Of a stretch of DNA of 64,000 bases, positions 47,042-55,491 are shown one piece after another. The notes beneath the pieces are model-generated. The model did no database searches. It was not told the origin of the DNA and saw only the letters and a program-made list of their open reading frames with translations. The number at the start of each line of letters is the position of its first letter. The first letter of the stretch is position 1. Location: positions 1 to 64,000 of the forward strand of contig CACNWC010000002.1 of assembly GCA_902624075.1 (NCBI GenBank). Reading direction: 5' to 3'. The stretch comes from an uncultured Pelagibacteraceae bacterium (GTDB taxonomy: Bacteria > Pseudomonadota > Alphaproteobacteria > Pelagibacterales > Pelagibacteraceae). Both the position numbers and the translations under genes were made by a program.

Positions 47042-47440
47042 ATGGATTTAGAAATATTAAATATAGCTTCAGATAATGATAATAATAGGGATATTAAGAA
47101 TCATACACATTTTTCCAAATTAAAAAATCCATTATGTGGAGATGAAATTTTGATTAAATTAATTATTAAGGACGAAAAAATAGTTGATTTTGGGTACCAA
47201 GGTAAATCATGTGTTTATTGCCAAGCGTCAGCAAGTTTATTGTCAAAAATTTCAATTAATAATAAAAAAAAAAAGTTAAATGAGTTATGTGATGATGCAA
47301 AATCATTTTTTGATGGAAATCCAGGAATAATTGAAAAAAAATGGCTATTTTTGAAAAAATTATTTAAAAAAAATAATATTTCAAGAAAAGAATGTTTGTT
47401 ATTACCTTTTAAGTCACTAAAAAAAATTGTATCAAATTAA
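47042..47440 (+). CDS. SufU/IscU-like Fe-S cluster scaffold
   Basis: The 132 residues match the NifU N-terminal/SufU scaffold family: NPLCGDEILIKLII with the first Cys and the Asp, then GKSCVYCQASASLLSKI with the second Cys and the ASAS motif, and RKECLLLPFKSLKKI with the third Cys. Builds or transfers Fe-S clusters. The N-terminal 25 residues are polar and divergent, and a loop near 75-85 is Lys-rich. It sits beside moeA, which is plausible because Moco enzymes use Fe-S clusters, but no suf cluster is in the window. Confidence 0.85.
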   Translation: MDLEILNIASDNDNNRDIKNHTHFSKLKNPLCGDEILIKLIIKDEKIVDFGYQGKSCVYCQASASLLSKISINNKKKKLNELCDDAKSFFDGNPGIIEKKWLFLKKLFKKNNISRKECLLLPFKSLKKIVSN

Positions 47441-47444
47441 AGAT

Positions 47445-47909
47445 ATGGGAAATATTAAACAATCAATTTTAGCAGGTTCATTCTCTATTATCACAATAGG
47501 AATTTTAACATTATTAACTTACAAAACAGAATTTGGAATATTCTTGATTGCATCATTTGGTTCATCAATGGTTTTACTTTATGGTTATCCAGAAAGTCCT
47601 TTCGCTCAGCCAAAAAATGTTTTTTTTGGACATCTAGTGACTGCAATTGTTGGTTTAATAGTTTTGCACTTTATCCCACTGCCTCTTTTTATTACAGTTC
47701 CTATAGCTGTAGGTTTTGGGGTTGGTTTAATGATTTTATTTAATGTTACTCACCCTCCAGCTGGAGGAAATCCCATTATAGTCATAGTTGGTAGTGTATC
47801 ATTCGATTATTTGCTCAGCCCTATAATAACAGGCTCTATAATTATTATTATATCCGCAATAATTATAAACAGATTTATTTTAAAAAAATCTTATCCAAAT
47901 CAAAAATAA
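47445..47909 (+). CDS. HPP family membrane protein
   Basis: 154 residues from the ATG at 47445; a TTG at 47427 is in frame but overlaps the scaffold gene. Four spans (about 10-30, 34-50, 60-80, 125-150). The motif HPPAGGNPIIVI (about 100-111) is the HPP family signature, with FGSSMVLLYGYPESPFAQP and the early ITIGILTLLTY. Related plant proteins take part in chloroplast nitrite transport; bacterial substrate is unknown. Follows the SufU-like gene by 4 bases. Confidence 0.88.
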   Translation: MGNIKQSILAGSFSIITIGILTLLTYKTEFGIFLIASFGSSMVLLYGYPESPFAQPKNVFFGHLVTAIVGLIVLHFIPLPLFITVPIAVGFGVGLMILFNVTHPPAGGNPIIVIVGSVSFDYLLSPIITGSIIIIISAIIINRFILKKSYPNQK

Positions 47910-47924
47910 TTTGTTTGCTAGGGG

Positions 47925-47937
47925 CCTTAAAATAAGG
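47925..47937 (+). other. Small hairpin in the formate dehydrogenase leader
   Basis: CCTTA, a three-base A loop, then TAAGG, inside a 69-base leader with an unusually GC-rich flank (GGGGC before, GATGCC after). No U-tract follows, so it is not a simple terminator. It could be part of a leader RNA structure for the fdh gene. I do not recognise a riboswitch class. Confidence 0.35.
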
Positions 47938-47978
47938 TTAGATGCCTCAAATAAATATTTTAATATACAGGAGAATAA

Positions 47979-49178
47979 ATGAAAATATTATGCATACTAT
48001 ATGATGATCCAAAAGGTGGAATGCCAAAATCATATGCACTTTCTGAATTACCTAAAATTGAAAAATACCCAGATGGAATGACTTTACCTTCACCAAAAGG
48101 TAGAGACTATACTCCAGGACAATTACTAGGCTGTGTGTCTGGTGAACTTGGTTTAAGAAAATTTCTAGAAAGTAATGGACATGAATTAGTCGTTACAAAT
48201 AGTAAAGATGGAGATGGATGTGAGGCTGACAAACATATTGTTGATGCTGACATCGTTATATCTCAACCATTCTTTCCTTATTATTTAACAAAAGAACGAA
48301 TTGCAAAAGCTAAAAACCTTAAAATGGCAATTACAGCAGGTATTGGTTCAGACCATGTCGATTTACAAGCTGCAATGGATAATAAAATTGATGTTGTAGA
48401 AGTAACTTATTGTAATTCTAGATCTGTAGCTGAACACATTGTTATGATGATTGTTTCAATGGTAAGAGATTATCATAATCAACACAGAATTGTTAATGAA
48501 GGTGGTTGGAATATTGCTGATGCTGTACAGAGATCATATGATGTTGAAGGTATGCATATTGGAACTGTTGCAGCAGGTAGAATTGGTTTGGATGCATTAA
48601 GAAAGATGAAACCTTTTGATGTTCATTTGCATTACTTTGATAGACATAAACTGCCTGATGCTGTTGAAAAAGAACTTAATCTTACATTTCATGAATCTGT
48701 AGAGTCAATGGTAAAAGTCTGTGATGTAGTGACTATTAATTGTCCTCTTCATCCTGAAACAGAGAACTTGTTTGATGATGAAATGATAAGCAAAATGAAA
48801 AAAGGAGCTTATATAGTTAATACTGCAAGGGGGAAAATCTGTAATCGTGAGGCAATCGCAAAAGCGTTAAAAAGCGGTCAATTAAGTGGTTATGCAGGAG
48901 ATGTTTGGTTTCCTCAACCGGCGCCTAATGATCATGTATGGAGAAGTATGCCAAATCATGGAATGACACCTCATACATCAGGAACATCGTTGACAGCTCA
49001 AGCAAGATACGCTGATGGTGTTAGAGAAATATTAGAATGTTTCTTTGAAGGCAAAGAGATCAGAAATCAATATTTAATAGTTAAAGATGGTCAATTAGCT
49101 GGTATGGGTGCCCACTCGTACAGTAAAGGTTCTGCAACTGGTGGTTCAGAAGAAGCAGCTAAATATAAGAAAAAATAA
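47979..49178 (+). CDS. fdh: NAD-dependent formate dehydrogenase
   Basis: Oxidises formate to carbon dioxide with reduction of NAD. The 399 residues match the Pseudomonas-type enzyme: QPFFPYYLTKERI, ITAGIGSDHVDL, CNSRSVAEH, the Rossmann loop VAAGRIGLDALR with YFDRH (Asp for NAD choice), NCPLHPETENL, VNTARG, GDVWFPQPAP and the catalytic His in TPHTSGTSL. No signal for an N-terminal targeting extension. AGGAG sits five bases before the ATG. It follows a 69-base leader and ends in a strong terminator. Fits C1 oxidation of formate from tetrahydrofolate-bound carbon. Confidence 0.97.
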   Translation: MKILCILYDDPKGGMPKSYALSELPKIEKYPDGMTLPSPKGRDYTPGQLLGCVSGELGLRKFLESNGHELVVTNSKDGDGCEADKHIVDADIVISQPFFPYYLTKERIAKAKNLKMAITAGIGSDHVDLQAAMDNKIDVVEVTYCNSRSVAEHIVMMIVSMVRDYHNQHRIVNEGGWNIADAVQRSYDVEGMHIGTVAAGRIGLDALRKMKPFDVHLHYFDRHKLPDAVEKELNLTFHESVESMVKVCDVVTINCPLHPETENLFDDEMISKMKKGAYIVNTARGKICNREAIAKALKSGQLSGYAGDVWFPQPAPNDHVWRSMPNHGMTPHTSGTSLTAQARYADGVREILECFFEGKEIRNQYLIVKDGQLAGMGAHSYSKGSATGGSEEAAKYKKK

Positions 49179-49190
49179 ATTTAAAATTTA

Positions 49191-49229
49191 AAAAAAAGCG
49201 GTTTATATTGTTATAAATCGCTTTTTTTT
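49191..49229 (+). terminator. Rho-independent terminator after fdh
   Basis: A ten-base stem (49198-49207 with 49212-49221, one G-T pair) around a TTGT loop, preceded by seven A and followed by eight T (49222-49229). The best intrinsic terminator in the window. It ends exactly one base before the selO start codon. Confidence 0.92.
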
Positions 49230-50681
49230 ATGAATAAAATCAATTGGAATTTCGAAAATACTTACTTTAATCTATCGAAATCTTTCAAGGAAGATATTAA
49301 ACCTATTCCTGTAAAAAATCCTGAATTAATTTTACTTAATAACGAATTGGCATCATCATTAAATCTGGATTTTTCAAAAATAAGTAATAAAGAATTATCA
49401 AAAATTTTTTCTGGAAATTCATTACCAGAAGGAAGTAATTCTATCGCTCAAGCTTATGCAGGTCATCAGTTTGGGCACTTTACAATGCTTGGTGATGGAA
49501 GGGCAATTCTTATTGGTGAACATACAACTAAATCTAATAAAAAATTTGATATTCAATTTAAAGGCTCGGGCAAAACAGCATTTTCAAGAAATGGTGATGG
49601 TCGTGCAGCCCTAGGTCCCATGTTAAGAGAATATATAATAAGTGAAGCTATGAATGGTTTAAACATTCCCACTACTCGAAGTTTGGCAGTAGTAAAAACT
49701 GGGGAAAATATTCAAAGAGAGACCTCTTTACAGGGTGCAATACTCACTCGTGTTGCCTTAAGTCATATAAGAGTTGGTACTTTTCAATATATTGCAGCAA
49801 GACAAAAAGAAGATGAATTAAAAACTTTATTTAATTATACAATTAATAGACATTATCCTGAAATAAAAAATTCAAATAATCAAGCTTTAGATTTGTTAAA
49901 TCTTTTAATAGACCGGCAATGTAATTTAGTTGTGAATTGGATGCGCGTTGGTTTTATTCATGGAGTAATGAATACTGACAATATGACAATCTCTGGGGAA
50001 ACTATTGATTATGGTCCGTGTGCTTTTATGGATACCTATGATCCAAAGACTGTTTTCAGTTCAATTGATAAAATGGGAAGATACGCTTATTGTAATCAGC
50101 CTATTATTGCAAAATGGAACTTGTCAAGATTTGCAGAGTGTTTAATTCCACTAATTGATAAAGATCAGAATAAAGCTATAGAATTAGCTACTGAAGCAAT
50201 AAATTCTTTTGAAAAAAACTATCAAGAAAAATGGCTTAATATGATGAGAGATAAACTTGGTTTATTTGGTAGTGAAGATGAAGATAAATCTTTAGTTTTA
50301 GATTTATTAACTTGGATGCATCAAAAAAAAATAGATTACACAAATACATTTTGTTACTTAATGAATTTTAAAATTCAAAATAGTAAAGATTTTAAAGATT
50401 TAGATTTTCAAAATTGGAAAATAAGATGGCAAAAAAGATTATCAAAAAATAATAATACACCAGAAAAATATTTAAAATTAATGAGGAGTGTGAATCCCCT
50501 TGTAATTCCAAGAAACCATATAGTTGAAGAAGTTTTAAATGAAGCTAATCAAGATAATCTTAAGCCTATTAAAAAACTTTTAAATATTCTTAAAAGCCCT
50601 TATGCTGAAAAAAAAAATATTTCTGAATATCAAATTTCCTCTCCATCAAGTGATAAATATCAAACTTTTTGTGGAACTTAG
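49230..50681 (+). CDS. selO: SelO family protein adenylyltransferase (YdiU)
   Basis: Pseudokinase that AMPylates protein side chains in redox control. The 483 residues have the family N-terminus (NTYFNL), SIAQAYAGHQFGHF, LGDGRAILIGE, QFKGSGKTAFSRNGDGRAALGPMLREYI, the RVGTFQYIA block, HGVMNTDNM and IDYGPCAFMDTY. A Cys near the C-terminus (TFCGT) fits the family. The next Met is at about 87, inside conserved sequence, so the ATG at 49230 must be used, directly after a terminator T-tract. Confidence 0.95.
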   Translation: MNKINWNFENTYFNLSKSFKEDIKPIPVKNPELILLNNELASSLNLDFSKISNKELSKIFSGNSLPEGSNSIAQAYAGHQFGHFTMLGDGRAILIGEHTTKSNKKFDIQFKGSGKTAFSRNGDGRAALGPMLREYIISEAMNGLNIPTTRSLAVVKTGENIQRETSLQGAILTRVALSHIRVGTFQYIAARQKEDELKTLFNYTINRHYPEIKNSNNQALDLLNLLIDRQCNLVVNWMRVGFIHGVMNTDNMTISGETIDYGPCAFMDTYDPKTVFSSIDKMGRYAYCNQPIIAKWNLSRFAECLIPLIDKDQNKAIELATEAINSFEKNYQEKWLNMMRDKLGLFGSEDEDKSLVLDLLTWMHQKKIDYTNTFCYLMNFKIQNSKDFKDLDFQNWKIRWQKRLSKNNNTPEKYLKLMRSVNPLVIPRNHIVEEVLNEANQDNLKPIKKLLNILKSPYAEKKNISEYQISSPSSDKYQTFCGT

Positions 50682-50697
50682 ATAAATAAATTTTGCT

Positions 50698-51393
50698 TTA
50701 AAGGTTTTTCCAATTTTTGAAAGGAGTAACCAAATGTTCCATATTTTCAGTATTTTTAGCGGCGATAAATATATCTGCAGATAATGAAATTCTATCAATA
50801 TTTTTGACATTTGGCTGAGTTTGATGTGAAGTTTTTGATGGAAAAATTACTATATCATCTTCTTTAGCATCAAACACTATTGCTCCACTATTAGCAACAT
50901 TTCTTTTTTTTATGATTTGTTTTTTATTTGAGCTTGGTGACAAAAATAAACCAGGTAAAAATTCATTGTGTTTAGTTTCATCAACAAAAAGTAAATTTGC
51001 ATCAGTTTCATTTTTTTTTAAATAATATGCAAAAGATAAATGTGATTGTAAATGTTTATGTAGTGCAATATTTTCTTTTTCTCTTGAGATTGTAGCCCAA
51101 GATCTTTGAATGAATATATCTAATTGATCATGATCTATTTCAAGAACATTTAGATATTCAATAATAGCTTTTTTAACAGCAATAAAAAAATCGTCAAATA
51201 TTGGGTTGTTGTGAATATACTCAAAACCTTGCGTATCTCCAGTCCATGCACTGGATTCATTTTTGTAATCAATATTTTTACTTTTTTTTTCCATTGCTAA
51301 TATTTCTTCAATCATTTCTGATTTTTTTTCTTTTGTAAGATCGATTCTAGATTTAAAAATAGTAAGTGGAAAAAAATTTAAAACTTGCCCCAT
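50698..51393 (-). CDS. Putative 2OG-Fe(II) oxygenase-like protein
   Basis: 231 residues with a jellyroll-type pattern. SWATISREKENIALHKHLQSHLSFAYYL (about 104-131) carries a His pair, and IVIFPSKTSHQTQPNVKN with RISLSADIF (about 182-212) gives the second His and the 2-oxoglutarate Arg. The family Asp of HxD is not in the usual place; HKHLQSH differs, so activity is uncertain. TAATG overlap with the upstream FAD enzyme. It could be a hydroxylase partner of that enzyme. Confidence 0.6.
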   Translation of the reverse strand: MGQVLNFFPLTIFKSRIDLTKEKKSEMIEEILAMEKKSKNIDYKNESSAWTGDTQGFEYIHNNPIFDDFFIAVKKAIIEYLNVLEIDHDQLDIFIQRSWATISREKENIALHKHLQSHLSFAYYLKKNETDANLLFVDETKHNEFLPGLFLSPSSNKKQIIKKRNVANSGAIVFDAKEDDIVIFPSKTSHQTQPNVKNIDRISLSADIFIAAKNTENMEHLVTPFKNWKNL

Positions 51394-52496
51394 TATAGAA
51401 CGTAAGGTTCTGGTCTTGCTTTTTTACCTAAAACTCTTTCTACAGCCATATTAGAAATATCTATCGACTGATAAGATCCTGTAGTAATTAATTCAGTTAA
51501 TGCCCTACCAATGCCTGGTGCTTGCATTAATCCTCTGCCAGTAAATCCAGTTGCTAAATAAACATTTTCAAACTTTGGATGTTTTCCAACTACAGCATTG
51601 TTATCTAACTTATTACAGTCATAGTAACCTGCCCATCCACCTGTTAATTTGAGCTCTTCCATTGCTGGAATTCTTTTAGCAAGTGCAGGCCAAACCAGTT
51701 CTTCAAAATCATCCCACGCAGGCTCAAGATCTTTTGCATCAAATACTGATTTAGGTGATCCTGCTAAATATTCTTTTCCCTCTGGTCGCCAGTAAACTCC
51801 TGTTGTCAAATCTCCAGTTAAAGGCATTTCAGGAATGTGTTTCGGACATTTTACTCTAAACACAGTGTGTTTTTGAGGCTCAACAGGTATATCTTCTAAA
51901 AGTTCCTTAGTCCAACATCCTGCTGCAGAAATAATTGTTTTTGCTTTTATTTCTGATAAGGATTTTATTTCACCTTTTGTAAACTCAGCACCTAACTCTG
52001 TAGCTTTACTTTTTAAAGCACTATGAAACATAAAAGGATCAATCCAACCTTCGCTTTGATTATCTGTATATGTTGCAGTTTCTATTCCCTCATTATTTAT
52101 ATATGGAAAAAATTTACTTAATTCAGATCCTTTTATGTTTTTTGTTCCAGCATCACATGCTTTGTGATTTTCTAAAGCTTTATATTGTTCTTCTGCATGT
52201 TCTTGACCAAACATTAATAAGTATCCATTGGTAACCATACTTGCTGTTGGCTTTGGATTTTTTTTAGTTTTTAATAATTCAGGTATTTGAAATATAAATT
52301 CTCTGGCAAATTTACCAAGTAATATATTTTCTTTTTGAAAAAATTGTCTTCTAAAACCACCTAACGAAAGTGGGAAGGATGCTGTTTTATAGGTTGGATC
52401 TCTCTCAATTACTTTAACTTTTCTACCCTCTTTAGATAAAAAATAAGCTGTCGCAGCTCCAATTATTCCTCCACCAACTATTACAACATCATCCAT
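51393..52496 (-). CDS. FAD-dependent oxidoreductase, DAO/sarcosine oxidase fold, FOXRED1-like
   Basis: 367 residues. N-terminal dinucleotide fold VIVGGGIIGAATAYFLSKEG (about 4-23), FPLSLGGFRRQF, a central SEGWIDPFMFHSALKSKA, IISAAGCWT, and the C-terminal GWAGYYDCNKLDNNAVVG and LATGFTGRGLMQAPGIGRALTE segment that is very close to FOXRED1. Enzymes of this fold oxidise secondary or tertiary amines such as sarcosine and dimethylglycine, and FOXRED1 itself assists complex I assembly. Substrate is unknown here. It starts right after the TspO stop and is coupled to the 2OG-oxygenase-like gene. Confidence 0.8.
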   Translation of the reverse strand: MDDVVIVGGGIIGAATAYFLSKEGRKVKVIERDPTYKTASFPLSLGGFRRQFFQKENILLGKFAREFIFQIPELLKTKKNPKPTASMVTNGYLLMFGQEHAEEQYKALENHKACDAGTKNIKGSELSKFFPYINNEGIETATYTDNQSEGWIDPFMFHSALKSKATELGAEFTKGEIKSLSEIKAKTIISAAGCWTKELLEDIPVEPQKHTVFRVKCPKHIPEMPLTGDLTTGVYWRPEGKEYLAGSPKSVFDAKDLEPAWDDFEELVWPALAKRIPAMEELKLTGGWAGYYDCNKLDNNAVVGKHPKFENVYLATGFTGRGLMQAPGIGRALTELITTGSYQSIDISNMAVERVLGKKARPEPYVL

Positions 52497-52964
52497 TTAA
52501 TTTAATATTAATAGTTTAAAGTTCAGAAATAGTGCATAGCAACACCAAAGTAAATAGGGAATCATTAAACAATAACTTACAAAATTGACACGTTTAAACC
52601 TTATAATAAGAACAGTTATCAAGGAAATTAAAATTATTAATATTAGAAATGCCAGAAATATTTGATGCAAACCAAAGAATACAATACTCCAAGTTGTATT
52701 AAAAATTATGTGAATAAAATAAATATTGACCGTATTCATATCTCGATTCTTGCTATTCCAAAAAAACCAAATTGCTAATGTCATCATTAAATATAATGTG
52801 GTCCAAACTGGAGCAAAAACCCAGTCAGGTGGATTAAAATTTGACTTAACAAGCTCTGAATACCAAGGTTCTTTAAAGCTTATTGTCACCATTCCACCAA
52901 TAAATGATGCTGAATAAGTGATAATTAGGAATAGAAAAAATGATATAAATTTATTTTTTAACAT
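52497..52964 (-). CDS. tspO: TspO/MBR family membrane protein
   Basis: 155 residues from the ATG at 52964 (ATG codons at 52979 and 52982 are in frame and add up to six residues). Five spans with the TspO core: SFIGGMVT, WYSELVKSNFNPPDWVFAPVWTTLYLMMTLAIW and a Trp-rich middle. TspO proteins bind porphyrins or cholesterol and take part in tetrapyrrole and stress control. First in a TspO-FOXRED1-like-oxygenase run. Divergent from the SDR gene by 6-24 bases. Confidence 0.88.
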   Translation of the reverse strand: MLKNKFISFFLFLIITYSASFIGGMVTISFKEPWYSELVKSNFNPPDWVFAPVWTTLYLMMTLAIWFFWNSKNRDMNTVNIYFIHIIFNTTWSIVFFGLHQIFLAFLILIILISLITVLIIRFKRVNFVSYCLMIPYLLWCCYALFLNFKLLILN

Positions 52965-52988
52965 ATTAGTATTATACATCATTATTAA

Positions 52989-53750
52989 ATGAATAAAAAA
53001 ACTATTTGGATAACTGGTGGTAGTACGGGCATTGGTAAGGCTGTGGCAATTAAATTTGCTAGCAAAGGATGGAACGTTGCAATTTCAGCAAGAAGAGAAA
53101 ATCTACTCAAAGAAATCTCAGATAGTAATGAAAATATTCATGGATTTCCATTAGATGTAACTGATAAATCAAAATGTAAAGAAGTTTTCAATCAAATAAA
53201 AAATAAATTCCAAAATGTTGATGTATGTTTTTTTTCTACAGGAACATGGAACCCAAAAAAAGAAAGGGATATTGATGTTGAGCAAATAGAGGATGTATTT
53301 AAAGTAAATTTTTTTGGGACTTTAAACACTATCAAGGCTGTAGAGGAATATTTTAAAAATAAAAAAGAAGGTATTATCACAATTGTTTCGTCAATAGCTG
53401 GTTACAGAGGGCTTCCGAATTCAACTGGTTATGGACCTTCAAAATCAGCATTGAATAATTTGGCTGAAAGTTTATTTTTTGATTTTAAAAGATCTAATGT
53501 CCGTATTTGTTTAGTGTCACCTGGGTTTATTAAAACCCCAATGACTGATAAAAATGATTTCAAAATGCCTTTTTTAAAAACCAGTGATTATGCAGCAGAA
53601 AAAATATACGATGGCTTAATAAATAAAAATGTATTTGAAATTCATTTTCCAAAATCTCTGACCATTATGCTTAAAATGTTGAGTTTCTTGCCTAGTAAAA
53701 TTTATTTTACGCTGGTAGGTAAGATGACCAAATACCAAAAGAAAGACTAA
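52989..53750 (+). CDS. Short-chain dehydrogenase (SDR)
   Basis: 253 residues with TGGSTGIGKAVAIKFA (about 9-24), the FSTGTW strand in place of NNAG, catalytic Ser in VSSIAGYRG and the YGPSKSALNNL (Tyr-x3-Lys) motif, then SPGFIKTPMTD. The C-terminus is basic. It is convergent with the DUF3833 gene (4-base overlap). This type of SDR is often found with the cfa, DUF1365 and flavoprotein cluster that follows. Substrate unknown, possibly a lipid. Confidence 0.85.
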   Translation: MNKKTIWITGGSTGIGKAVAIKFASKGWNVAISARRENLLKEISDSNENIHGFPLDVTDKSKCKEVFNQIKNKFQNVDVCFFSTGTWNPKKERDIDVEQIEDVFKVNFFGTLNTIKAVEEYFKNKKEGIITIVSSIAGYRGLPNSTGYGPSKSALNNLAESLFFDFKRSNVRICLVSPGFIKTPMTDKNDFKMPFLKTSDYAAEKIYDGLINKNVFEIHFPKSLTIMLKMLSFLPSKIYFTLVGKMTKYQKKD

Positions 53751-54295
53751 TCCTTAACAAATACAACAGTCAATTCAGCTACTTTAAAACCAAATTTAGT
53801 CATGGTTGCTTTATTGATAGCTACACGATCATCTTGTTTGAATATCCAATCATCAAAGGTAATTTTCATTTCTTTTCCTTTAACCGGAACTAAAAGGACG
53901 TATTCAAACTTAAATGCTGGGCCGTAAGAATAACCTTTTGCTTTTCCAACAACATCACCTGCTGTGCCTTCATAATTATTGTCATTAATTTTAGTTATTT
54001 GCCATTGTCTATTTTGAATTTCACCATCATCCCAATTAAATTTTTCATCAAGAATAAGTCGTTTGCCGTCCCATTTTCCATCTAAATCAGCAGAAAATTG
54101 TCTAATAACTTTACCAGATCTGTTTTGGAGCACACCCCATGCCTTTACATTTCCAGATAAATATTCTTCAATAATTAACCTTGGTTCTTTATTCTTAAAA
54201 TCTTCTGGTTTCATAGCAGAATTATTTGAACAACTTGTAATTAAGAACAATGAAATTAGCAATAAAATTGACTTAATTATTTTTATATGTCGCAT
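53747..54295 (-). CDS. DUF3833-family lipoprotein
   Basis: 182 residues with a lipobox ending LITSCSNN (Cys22) after a short hydrophobic segment. The mature part resembles the DUF3833 family: PRLIIEEYLSGNVKAWGVLQNRSGKV, a WDGK turn, DGEIQNRQWQI and a FDDWIFKQDD stretch. Function unknown, but the family is found in the cfa-DUF1365-COG2907 cluster, as here. Predicted to be attached to an envelope membrane. Confidence 0.85.
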   Translation of the reverse strand: MRHIKIIKSILLLISLFLITSCSNNSAMKPEDFKNKEPRLIIEEYLSGNVKAWGVLQNRSGKVIRQFSADLDGKWDGKRLILDEKFNWDDGEIQNRQWQITKINDNNYEGTAGDVVGKAKGYSYGPAFKFEYVLLVPVKGKEMKITFDDWIFKQDDRVAINKATMTKFGFKVAELTVVFVKD

Positions 54296-54312
54296 AAATT
54301 TCTCCGTTATTT

Positions 54313-55491
54313 TTATTTGTTTTGCATTGAAAATTGTATTAAATCAATATTTTTTGACTTAAATCCTGCCTCACAATAACATAAGTAAAATTCCCACATT
54401 CTTTTAAAAGTTAAATCAAAACCTTGATTTTTAATTAAATCCCATTTTTTTAAAAACTCATTTCTCCATAAAGCTAAAGTGTTTGCGTAATGATCTGCAT
54501 AAGAAATATAAGAATTAATTGCTAAACCATTTTCAGATATATAACGATTAATGTTATTTTTATTTGGTAAAAAACCACCAGGAAAAATATATTTTTGAAT
54601 AAAATCTTGTTTATTTTTATATCTATCAAACAACCTGTCATCTATAGTAATTGCTTGAATGGCAGTCTTTCCACCATCTGATAAATTATTTTTTATTGTT
54701 TTAAAATATCCTTCTAAATAATTTTGACCAACAGCCTCTATCATTTCTATTGAAGCAATTGAATTATATTTTCCTTGAAGATCTCTATAATCCTTAATTT
54801 CAATATTTACTTTTTCATTCAAACCACATTTAAAAATTCTTTCTTTTGCATATTCAAATTGCTTTTTTGATATTGTAATACAATCAAGTTTAACATCATA
54901 TTTTTTACCTAAATATTCGGCAAAGCCTCCCCAACCACATCCTATTTCGAGAACTTTATCACCAATATTTGGTTTGATTAGATCAATTAATTTCTGATAT
55001 TTATTATTTTGAGCCTCAGAAAGATTTTTTGATTTATCATCAAAAATAGCACTAGAGTAAGTGAGTGTGTCATCTAGCCAAAGAGAAAAAAAATCATTGC
55101 CTAAATCATAATGTTTGGCGATGTTTTCTTTACTTCTGTTTTTCGTATTCTTAATTATTTTGTTTTTAATAAAATTGATTATTGGAAAATCTAGAAGTCC
55201 TGAAAATTTATACATAACCTCTATGTTTCTCGCAGTTAATTCAATTAAATTTGATAAGTTGTCAGTTTCAAATTCCCCTCTCATATAACTTTCTGCAAAT
55301 CCAATACTGCCACCTCTAATTAAATTATAATTAAAGTCTGATTTTTTGATTAAAATATTTGCATGTAATTTTTCATTAGGATTTCCAAACTTTAAAACTT
55401 TTCCGTCAAATGTAGTTAATTCAAGATGACCATAACTAATTTTATTGAGAAATTTAAAAACTAATTTATCTGCAGCATGATTTAAAAACAT
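54313..55491 (-). CDS. cfa: Cyclopropane-fatty-acid/fatty-acid methyltransferase
   Basis: SAM-dependent methyl or methylene transfer to double bonds of membrane lipids. The 392 residues have a lipid-binding N-domain and the methyltransferase domain: HYDLGNDFFSLWLDDTLTYS, VLEIGCGWGGFAEYL (SAM), ITISKKQFEYA and SIEMIEAVGQNY with the active-site Glu region, then FLPNKNNINR. Starts one base inside the DUF1365 stop (TAATG). In relatives, this family can also make methylated or furan-forming fatty acids. Confidence 0.9.
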   Translation of the reverse strand: MFLNHAADKLVFKFLNKISYGHLELTTFDGKVLKFGNPNEKLHANILIKKSDFNYNLIRGGSIGFAESYMRGEFETDNLSNLIELTARNIEVMYKFSGLLDFPIINFIKNKIIKNTKNRSKENIAKHYDLGNDFFSLWLDDTLTYSSAIFDDKSKNLSEAQNNKYQKLIDLIKPNIGDKVLEIGCGWGGFAEYLGKKYDVKLDCITISKKQFEYAKERIFKCGLNEKVNIEIKDYRDLQGKYNSIASIEMIEAVGQNYLEGYFKTIKNNLSDGGKTAIQAITIDDRLFDRYKNKQDFIQKYIFPGGFLPNKNNINRYISENGLAINSYISYADHYANTLALWRNEFLKKWDLIKNQGFDLTFKRMWEFYLCYCEAGFKSKNIDLIQFSMQNK

